Part shown: positions 5,710 to 9,945 of the stretch, piece by piece | Layout of the letters: the number at the start of each line of letters is the position of its first letter | Position numbering within the stretch: the stretch's first letter is position 1 | Program-made: the position numbers and the translations under genes | The notes under the pieces: model-generated | What the model saw: only the letters and a program-made list of their open reading frames with translations | Database searches by the model: none | Told to the model about the DNA's origin: nothing | Source: L227-5C sp038209275 | GTDB taxonomy: Bacteria; Chloroflexota; Chloroflexia; Chloroheliales; Chloroheliaceae | Length of the DNA: 9,945 nucleotides | Assembly: GCA_038209275.1 (NCBI GenBank) | Contig: JBBQXW010000275.1 | Span: 1-9,945, forward strand | Direction: 5' to 3'

Positions 5710-5760
5710 ATGTGCAAGCCTTGAAGATTAACTAGCAAGTTTGGAAAGGCTTGCCCAGGT
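5701..5760. repeat. Two-part inverted repeat between TCACATGTGA sites 1 and 2
   Basis: ACCTGG (5701-5706) pairs with CCAGGT (5755-5760), and GCAAGCCTT (5714-5722) with AAGGCTTGC (5746-5754). A 7-base bulge lies on the left side and the loop is 23 nt. It starts two bases after palindrome site 1. It may be a mobile-element end or an RNA hairpin; no gene is associated. Confidence 0.55.
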
Positions 5761-5789
5761 GCAGGCTTTAGCGGGCTATTCCATTCCGC

Positions 5790-5807
5790 TTATTCACATG
5801 TGAATAA
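5790..5807. repeat. TCACATGTGA-core palindrome, site 2 (18 bp)
   Basis: TTATTCACATGTGAATAA is a perfect 18-bp palindrome centred at 5798/5799, 107 bp from site 1. It shares TTATTCACATGTGAATAA with site 3 completely. Confidence 0.85.
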
Positions 5808-5884
5808 CCTCTCTAATGGTTTTCCTTTCCTTCTTACTCCACTCGGCCAGCTCCTACCTACCTACCTATGAGCTTTGGATACAG

Positions 5885-5920
5885 TGGTGGAGTTTATTCA
5901 CATGTGAATAAACTCCACCA
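5885..5920. repeat. TCACATGTGA-core palindrome, site 3 (36 bp)
   Basis: Bases 5885-5902 are the exact reverse complement of 5903-5920. The central 18 bp equal site 2, extended by TGGTGGAGT on the left and its complement on the right. The centre is 104 bp from site 2. With AT-rich inner arms and GC-rich outer arms it could also form a stable hairpin. Confidence 0.9.
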
Positions 5921-5986
5921 TAGCTATAACGGCTTCTAACGCCTTACTGAGGTACAATCACAGACATGTCGCTGGTGGTTTGGAAC

Positions 5987-6060
5987 GGGAGCAGCGAAGT
6001 AGACCGGATTGGTCTGATGGCCTAATACCGGCGCGGCTTCGCCTCACACCTCGCTGCCCC
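5987..6060 (+). ncRNA. Possible multi-branched structured RNA
   Basis: GCAGCGA (5991-5997) pairs with TCGCTGC (6051-6057), extended by GGG (5987-5989) with CCC (6058-6060) across one bulged A. Enclosed are the hairpin AGACC-GGATT-GGTCT (6001-6015) and GGCG-CGGCTT-CGCC (6030-6043). The result is a closed three-way junction in 74 nt. It is not a tRNA: there is no T-arm next to the acceptor-like stem. No promoter was identified, so transcription is unproven. It may be a plasmid regulatory RNA, a guide-RNA relic linked to the TnpB remnant, or chance in a GC-rich patch. Confidence 0.3.
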
Positions 6061-6249
6061 TTCTTGCATCACCTTTCGGCTATTTGGGGTCTAGGAAGGG
6101 TTGGAACCAAAAAGGCGGTTTGAGTTTAACTTTATCCTTTTAGGTCTTTTTTCTTCCCTTGTGGCTGAATATTACCCTTTGTTTTCAGCTTCACGAAACA
6201 ACGAAAATCGAAATAGCTCAATAATGTTCTAACTCTTCCTGCACCCTAC

Positions 6250-6501
6250 TTACGGCTCCCCTTGATAAAAATCTGGCTCTAAGCAAGCTGGATAACCCAA
6301 ATATCGCATCGCACTCTTAAAATCGTCATCGGCGGTGGGAGCTTCGATGCCACTCACTGCGCCTAACATAATCAGAGCAAGTATCTCTGTCGCACCTAAC
6401 TGGATTAAGTTTAATCCTTCGACCAATCCTCCCAGCCCCAACACAGGTAGTTGGCTGCGATAACTGGCAAATGCTACGAAAACGAGGTCTTCATCAAACA
6501 T
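6250..6501 (-). CDS. Small hydrophobic protein of unknown function
   Basis: This 83-residue protein begins MFDEDLVFVAFASYR. A glycine/leucine-rich hydrophobic stretch (about residues 20-50, including LVEGLNLIQLG and EILALIMLGAV) could be one membrane segment. The tail is acidic and aromatic (PDFYQGEP). I do not recognise it. I chose ATG 6499-6501 because a strong AAGGAGG lies 12 nt upstream on the minus strand. A GTG at 6573 keeps the frame open but has no ribosome binding site and would add a charged repeat read from the Shine-Dalgarno-rich tandem repeat. It follows the membrane-protein gene on the same strand after 90 bp, so the two may be co-transcribed and their products may act together at the membrane. 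Confidence 0.6.
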   Translation of the reverse strand: MFDEDLVFVAFASYRSQLPVLGLGGLVEGLNLIQLGATEILALIMLGAVSGIEAPTADDDFKSAMRYLGYPACLEPDFYQGEP

Positions 6502-6515
6502 GGCTACTTCTTTCC

Positions 6516-6544
6516 TCCTTCGCTTCTCCTTCGCTTCTCCTTCG
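6516..6544 (-). repeat. 11-bp tandem repeat carrying Shine-Dalgarno sequences
   Basis: TCCTTCGCTTC on the plus strand is repeated 2.6 times. On the minus strand it presents three successive AAGGAG motifs upstream of ATG 6501, the nearest being AAGGAGG. The repeat could raise ribosome recruitment, and changes in copy number would alter the leader length without affecting the 83-residue frame. Confidence 0.7.
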
Positions 6545-6591
6545 AGTTCAAGTTCTATTTGTACCGCTACCACTGCACCGGATTTAATGAA

Positions 6592-7830
6592 CTAATTGCC
6601 CTCAAACTGGCGATAATAAAACTGGATTTCCAATAGATCAAAAAGGTCGAAGACGGTTACACCCTGTCCAGCCACAAATTGATTTCCCCCTAACTTTTTG
6701 GTGGCGGCGTTATTTATCAGGTATTGAGCAAAACGGAGTTTTACCGCTGGTTGCAGTTCTAACGCTTGCAGGAAGGATTCTTTGTCGGCAAAATTCTGGT
6801 TGGCCGGGTCTATTACCACCTGAGCTTGCCCGGCCCGGTTGGTTGTCGCACCCCTGGCAGTATGGGAATGATTAGTAGAGCCAGGCCGCCCTGGTTGTAC
6901 CGGAGCCGGGGTTTGAAGAGCCAGACTAAAATCTGCCGGGGGTGTAAAGGCAAATTCCGGCTCATTTGGGTCTATTGCATTGATAAAACGAGGACTACCA
7001 TAGGTCTGCAAATTGAACCCGATTAGTTCGGCCAGATCTGCCGGGGCCATGTTCCACAGATGAGCCGAATCTCTATCGGTGAAGCGGTTGGAGTTGGCTC
7101 GGCCTGCGATCAAGGCTTGATGCAGATGCGGCGGTAAGGCCGCAAAACTATTGGCCGAGATGTCATACGCCCAGGTGTCTCCGCCCAACGAGGCCGGGAA
7201 GAAATCTGGATGCTGATTTCGGATCTGGTCTAGCACCGCTTTCTGCAAGGGCAGGAATTTGCGCGGGTCAGCCGATAATTTCTTCCAGACCTGTTGCGCT
7301 TCCAATCTGGTTGCATCGCCTGCCTCTAGCAGAATTTCATCGGCGATGGCTTTGAGCCGTTCTTCCACTTCCTGGCGGTTGATCTCGCTGGTGCTTGTTC
7401 TCATTACAGAGGCGCTTCTTAACAGCGTTAGTAAATTCAGCAGCATTAGTATTCCATCGGTCACAAAGGTCAACATATTGACCCTGGCCGCGGCCCAGGC
7501 TGGCCCAGGATCGCTTGTGCCGGTGATGGCTAAAAATACCAGCAGAAAATCACCGGCCAGCGTAATGATTAGCACGAAAAGCATCACCCACCACCAGTAA
7601 CTATCCTTCTCCAAACGAGTCTTTAGACGGTCGGTGCGGCGAAGCCATACCACCTGGGCCGCTTCTGCGATTAGTAAACCCTGGATAAATAGTCCGGCAA
7701 TTACCGCTGCTAACATTGCGATTAGCTGGAGCGGGACGCTATCGGTCGGTATCCAACTCAGTAAAGGCAAGTTTCGGATGGCGCGGATGCCAATGAAGAG
7801 GGCTACTCCTACCTGATAGGCCAGAGACAT
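6592..7830 (-). CDS. Membrane protein with four helices and a soluble C-terminal domain, probably 5'-truncated
   Basis: A 412-residue protein of unknown family. Hydrophobic segments lie at about residues 1-18, 33-60, 78-102 and 111-137. They are followed by a charged helical region (147-200), a globular part with FINAIDPNEPEFAFTPP, a Pro/Gly/Thr-rich linker (about 305-345) and a terminal domain ending LLEIQFYYRQFEGN. The layout suggests an inner-membrane anchor with a large cytoplasmic part, as in secretion or conjugation proteins, but no motif supports that. ATG 7828-7830 has no properly spaced ribosome binding site. The frame stays open upstream (NYSLVLG just before the Met) up to the transposon end at 7852. 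The first helix and start were therefore probably cut away by the insertion. Followed by the small hydrophobic gene. Confidence 0.65.
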   Translation of the reverse strand: MSLAYQVGVALFIGIRAIRNLPLLSWIPTDSVPLQLIAMLAAVIAGLFIQGLLIAEAAQVVWLRRTDRLKTRLEKDSYWWWVMLFVLIITLAGDFLLVFLAITGTSDPGPAWAAARVNMLTFVTDGILMLLNLLTLLRSASVMRTSTSEINRQEVEERLKAIADEILLEAGDATRLEAQQVWKKLSADPRKFLPLQKAVLDQIRNQHPDFFPASLGGDTWAYDISANSFAALPPHLHQALIAGRANSNRFTDRDSAHLWNMAPADLAELIGFNLQTYGSPRFINAIDPNEPEFAFTPPADFSLALQTPAPVQPGRPGSTNHSHTARGATTNRAGQAQVVIDPANQNFADKESFLQALELQPAVKLRFAQYLINNAATKKLGGNQFVAGQGVTVFDLFDLLEIQFYYRQFEGN

Positions 7831-7846
7831 TCCCAGAACCAGGCTG

Positions 7847-7851
7847 TAATT
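7847..7851. repeat. Candidate target-site duplication, left copy
   Basis: TAATT directly precedes the GGGGTAC terminus. Tn3-family elements duplicate 5 bp, usually AT-rich. The partner copy would lie outside the window, so this is position-based inference only. Confidence 0.35.
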
Positions 7852-7889
7852 GGGGTACAGGGAAGATACAGACAGAAAAACACATGCTT
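7852..7889 (+). repeat. Left terminal inverted repeat of a Tn3-family transposon
   Basis: The 38 bp starting GGGGTACAGGGAAG and ending GAAAAACACATGCTT have the length and shape of Tn3-family ends: a GGGG start, an A-rich middle and a conserved inner block. It shares GGGGTAC and the A-run with the Tn4430 end as I remember it. It lies 195 bp before tnpI, leaving room for a resolution site. The right end is beyond the window, so the pairing cannot be confirmed. Confidence 0.65.
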
Positions 7890-7974
7890 TACTTCAGCCT
7901 AAGTATCGCCCCCTTCCACCACCGCCCCTACCTCGGCCACTTCCAATAAGACTCATTATCACAAGCCTTGAATA

Positions 7975-8024
7975 TGTTATACTACTAATAACACGTTTTT
8001 TGTACCCCTTTAGTTGAACCTAAA
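7975..8024 (+). promoter_or_regulatory. Candidate tnpI promoter and TnpI core sites
   Basis: TGTTATACT (7975-7983) is an extended -10 element. Its TGTTAT also forms the left arm of an inverted repeat with ATAACA (7988-7993) over a 7-bp spacer. A second inverted repeat, TTTAG-TTGAAC-CTAAA (8009-8024), has a 6-bp spacer. In Tn4430 the internal recombination site lies here and holds paired TnpI arms. Overlap of an arm with the -10 would let TnpI repress itself. The arms are short, so the exact core is uncertain. Confidence 0.4.
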
Positions 8025-8084
8025 CCCTTCTAATAATAAGTGGTTACTCTAATCTCGTGTGCTTCCTTATAAAGAGGTGTCCTT

Positions 8085-8990
8085 ATGGCTCTGCGGATTT
8101 TTGACAGTCCTACGCTGGCGTTAAATGCTTATCAGACCTGGTTGGATACCCAACCTTTAGCCTATAATACTCGCCTGGCCTACCAGCGGGCGGTGGCGGG
8201 GTATTGTACTTACCTGATGAGCGGCCAACCCCACTCAGAGCCACCTCTGGCAAATGAAAATGCTCGTAATTATGCCGTGCGTGATTATAAGCTTCATCTT
8301 AAAACTGTAACCCATAGCAAGCCTACTTCGGTTAATCTGGTGTTGGCTAGCCTTGATCATTTCTATAGTTTTCTTGGCCTGGGTCGGCCCCAGGTTAGTC
8401 GAGAAGATTTACCCCACCAGGCGCCACGGGCTCTGGAACCCCACCAGCAAAAGAATTTCCTGCGGGCAGTGGAACGCTGCTCTTCCAAACGTAACCAGGC
8501 ACTGGCTTTACTTCTTTTCTATACTGCCCTACGCATTGGGGAGTGTGCCGCCTTAAAGCGGCTGGATATAAATGTTGGTCTACGTAAAGGCACAGTGATT
8601 GTGCGTAATGGCAAAGGTAATAACTACCGCGAAGTGCCGCTTAATCACCACCTTCGCCAGGCCTTACGGGACTATTTAGAAGAGCGTGAAACTAAATTTG
8701 GAGCGCTTATTCCACCAGTAACTGGCCTTTTTCTCAATCAAAAAGGTCGCCCGCTCTCCATCAGAGCGATTGATTTAATCATTCGGGGGTTGGGAGAGCA
8801 AGCCGATTTAACTCTTTCAGCCCATGTTTTGCGCCATACTTGTCTGACCAATCTAGTTAGAGGTGGTAACGACCTGGTGCTAGTAGCCGAAATTGCCGGC
8901 CATAAGCGCTTGGAAACCACCCGGCGCTACAGCTTACCCAGCCTGACCGACCGTCAAAGTGCCATGGAAAAATTAACGGTTGAATATTAA
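8085..8990 (+). CDS. tnpI: TnpI-like tyrosine recombinase (cointegrate resolvase)
   Basis: The 301-residue protein has an N-terminal SAM-like domain (about 10-105) and a full catalytic domain: Arg150 in TALRIGE, Lys177 in GKGNN, His247 and Arg250 in SAHVLRHTC, His273 in AGHKRLE and nucleophile Tyr282 in TRRYSLP. The size matches the TnpI recombinases of Tn4430-type transposons, which act at an internal site to separate transposition cointegrates. The ATG follows GAGGTG with good spacing. It shares the blocks (T)xLRIGECA, VRxGKGN and VPLN with the minus-strand recombinase at 156-1148 but lacks that enzyme's insertion before the His motif. The transposase gene begins 80 bp downstream on the same strand. 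Function is firm by motif and by context. Confidence 0.88.
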   Translation: MALRIFDSPTLALNAYQTWLDTQPLAYNTRLAYQRAVAGYCTYLMSGQPHSEPPLANENARNYAVRDYKLHLKTVTHSKPTSVNLVLASLDHFYSFLGLGRPQVSREDLPHQAPRALEPHQQKNFLRAVERCSSKRNQALALLLFYTALRIGECAALKRLDINVGLRKGTVIVRNGKGNNYREVPLNHHLRQALRDYLEERETKFGALIPPVTGLFLNQKGRPLSIRAIDLIIRGLGEQADLTLSAHVLRHTCLTNLVRGGNDLVLVAEIAGHKRLETTRRYSLPSLTDRQSAMEKLTVEY

Positions 8991-9070
8991 TCGGCCAGGC
9001 TGCTGCTCGCTGGTGCAAGCAAAAGTCAAAGTCAAAGCCCAAATTAAGTGGTATTTAGAGAGGTAAGCTT

Positions 9071-9721
9071 GTGGCTTCGATTGAACGAACCGCTTATCCA
9101 CGGTTTAAGCGGTTACTAAGTGCTAGTGAACTGGCTGAAGTCTATACTCCTAGCGCCAAAGAAATTGAGTTTGCTGTCTCCCGCGCCCGTGGTCAGGATT
9201 CAATTCTAAGCCTGTTAGTTTTACTCAAATCTTTTCAGCGTTTGGGCTATTTTCCGAACAAGCTCAAGGAAGTACCAGCCCAGATTGTAACGCATGTACG
9301 CGCTTGTCTGGCTTTGGGCGGGGAAAACCACAACCAGGCGGAGCAACCAGCTTTCCAAACCAGATCGTTTTATCGTTACCACCAGGCCATTCGCCGCTTT
9401 TTAGGGGTCAAGCCTTACAAGGAGGCAGCCCAGGAGGTGGCAGCCGAGGCAGTACGTGAAGCGGCCCAGGTAATGAATAATCCCGCCGATCTGATAAACG
9501 TAGCCATTGAAAAGTTGGTTAAAGATTGTTTCGAGCTACCAGCCTATCGCACCCTGGATAGCCTGGTGCAACGTATTCGTACTCAGGTTAACACTGCCTT
9601 ATGTGAGCAGGTCTGGGCACGCCTCAACCAAGCCGAACAAACCAAACTAGCCGCCCTTGTGACCAAAGCCAGTGAATTGGAAGAAAGTAAGCCCCTTTCA
9701 GACTGGGCCAGGCTCAAGTAA
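9071..9721 (+). CDS. tnpA: Tn3-family transposase TnpA, N-terminal part ending at a premature stop
   Basis: The first 216 codons encode the N-terminal DNA-binding region (DUF4158) of a Tn3-type TnpA, which recognises the terminal repeats. Typical stretches are LSASELAEVYTPSAKEIEFA, then SLLVLLKSFQRLGYFP and YRYHQAIRRFLGVKPY. The start is GTG 9071, preceded by GAGAGGT at suitable spacing. Full-length TnpA is about 1000 residues; here TAA at 9719-9721 interrupts the frame after RLK, and recognisable TnpA sequence continues in the same frame beyond it. The product would be a DNA-binding fragment without the DDE catalytic domain. It could still bind the ends and act as an inhibitor, which is inference. 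Confidence 0.85.
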   Translation: MASIERTAYPRFKRLLSASELAEVYTPSAKEIEFAVSRARGQDSILSLLVLLKSFQRLGYFPNKLKEVPAQIVTHVRACLALGGENHNQAEQPAFQTRSFYRYHQAIRRFLGVKPYKEAAQEVAAEAVREAAQVMNNPADLINVAIEKLVKDCFELPAYRTLDSLVQRIRTQVNTALCEQVWARLNQAEQTKLAALVTKASELEESKPLSDWARLK

Positions 9722-9945
9722 CTCCCTAAAAGTGCGACCCTTGGTCATCTCCAGGATTTGCTGGATCAACTCGACTGGCTAAAAACGCTGGGGTCAGTGG
9801 AAGCCTGGCTGGAAGGTGTCCCAAAAGCTAAAATTCATCATCTGGCCGCCGAAGCCCGCGCGCTTAAAGCGGCCGAGCTAATGGACTATAACCCGGCCAA
9901 ACGGTATACCCTTTTAATTTGTCTGATCCGTCAAACTATCGTTAC
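9722..9945 (+). pseudogene. tnpA: TnpA continuation beyond the in-frame stop, cut by the window edge
   Basis: The frame goes on open from 9722 to the window end and reads LPKSATLGHLQDLLDQLDW, then KIHHLAAEARALKAAEL and NPAKRYTLLICLI, all familiar Tn3-transposase sequence. In relatives this place usually reads RLK(Q/R)LP, so the TAA probably replaces CAA by a single C-to-T change. The DDE catalytic part would lie beyond the window. Confidence 0.8.

Larger units (their letters stand above)
5627..5786. repeat. 20-bp perfect direct repeat, copies 140 bp apart
   Basis: TTTAGCGGGCTATTCCATTC occurs at 5627-5646 and 5767-5786. The first copy lies inside the helicase-like remnant, where it encodes EWNSPLN on the minus strand; the second is followed by the second TCACATGTGA palindrome. 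Neither flank is shared, which fits a rearrangement junction or a protein site more than a simple large duplication. Its core TAGCGGGCTA is itself nearly palindromic. Confidence 0.8.
5181..6249. other. About 1.1 kb of non-coding and decayed DNA after parB
   Basis: No intact gene is convincing here. The stretch holds a TnpB C-terminal remnant (5265-5357), a helicase-like C-terminal remnant (5389-5709), a 20-bp direct repeat, an inverted repeat at 5701-5760, three palindromes with a TCACATGTGA core, and a foldable GC-rich segment at 5987-6060. The part from about 6090 to 6249 is AT-rich with pyrimidine runs and shows nothing I can name. No terminator with a good stem and T tract is visible behind parB. 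Confidence 0.6.
7852..9945 (+). mobile_element. Tn3-family transposon of the Tn4430 (TnpI/TnpA) type, left part
   Basis: The order terminal repeat, inverted-repeat region, tyrosine recombinase (8085-8990) and Tn3-type TnpA (from 9071), all in one direction, is that of Tn4430-like elements. In these, TnpI resolves cointegrates at an internal site upstream of its gene instead of a serine resolvase at res. The element runs off the window. Its TnpA carries a nonsense codon, so it may be immobile unless TnpA is supplied in trans. Confidence 0.75.

Noticed and set aside
5853..5870. CTAC tandem run (about four units)
   Set aside because: Too short for a meaningful microsatellite and not associated with a gene.
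5991..6057. tRNA-like cloverleaf suggested by a 7-bp terminal stem
   Set aside because: No T-arm adjacent to the stem, no conserved D- and T-loop bases and no anticodon arm in the right place.
6766..7816. Plus-strand frames opposite the membrane-protein gene (6766-7026, 7259-7600, 7634-7816)
   Set aside because: No start signals and compositions typical of antisense frames; the minus strand encodes coherent membrane helices.
8353..9042. Short frames on both strands inside tnpI
   Set aside because: Shadows of a recombinase with every catalytic residue present.

Overview
The window looks like part of a plasmid, or of another low-copy replicon, from a moderate-GC bacterium. A ParA/ParB partition operon with its own DNA sites is surrounded by site-specific recombinases, transposon parts and gene remnants. 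The host is uncertain. The gene families and style (large non-coding stretches, TnpI/TnpA-type transposon, many decayed mobile genes) would suit a soil bacterium such as a Chloroflexota/Ktedonobacteria member, but nothing here proves that.

Layout. (1) 1-1636: the 3' end of an unidentified plus-strand frame runs convergently into a complete minus-strand tyrosine recombinase (156-1148). Behind its start lies about 480 bp without an intact gene, holding a recombination-site-like repeat and a small decayed acidic reading frame. (2) 1637-2665: a minus-strand PD-(D/E)XK nuclease of the DUF1016/YhcG family. (3) 2666-2959: a dense regulatory/centromere region with a 22-bp palindrome built on GTACGTCCGGACGTAC, two nested inverted repeats, a short hairpin, and a perfect 60-bp palindrome directly in front of parA. 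(4) 2960-5180: parA (with an N-terminal helix-turn-helix-like domain) and parB, overlapping by 11 bp. The 3' part of parB carries three more copies of the same palindrome plus a half copy, all in one reading frame, so they are translated as FVR(L/P)DVQ peptide repeats. They are very probably the parS sites bound by the ParB they sit in. (5) 5181-6249: about 1.1 kb of decayed and non-coding DNA, with a TnpB C-terminal remnant, a replicative-helicase-like C-terminal remnant, a 20-bp direct repeat, three palindromes centred on TCACATGTGA at about 105-bp intervals, and a segment able to fold into a multi-branched RNA. (6) 6250-7830: two minus-strand genes of unknown function, a four-helix membrane protein and a small hydrophobic protein. 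(7) 7852-9945 (edge): the left part of a Tn3-family transposon of the Tn4430 type, with a terminal inverted repeat beginning GGGGTAC, a promoter/resolution region, a TnpI-like tyrosine recombinase and the start of TnpA. TnpA is interrupted by an in-frame TAA. The transposon appears to have cut off the 5' end of the membrane-protein gene.

How it works together: ParA, ParB and the repeated palindromes form one DNA segregation system in which coding sequence and centromere overlap. The 60-bp palindrome carries mirror-image promoter-like elements between the nuclease gene and parA. TnpI with its upstream inverted repeats would resolve transposition cointegrates. The minus-strand recombinase at 156-1148 could do the same for replicon multimers, or belong to another mobile element. 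Family assignments come from reading translated sequence and recalled motifs; no database search was run.
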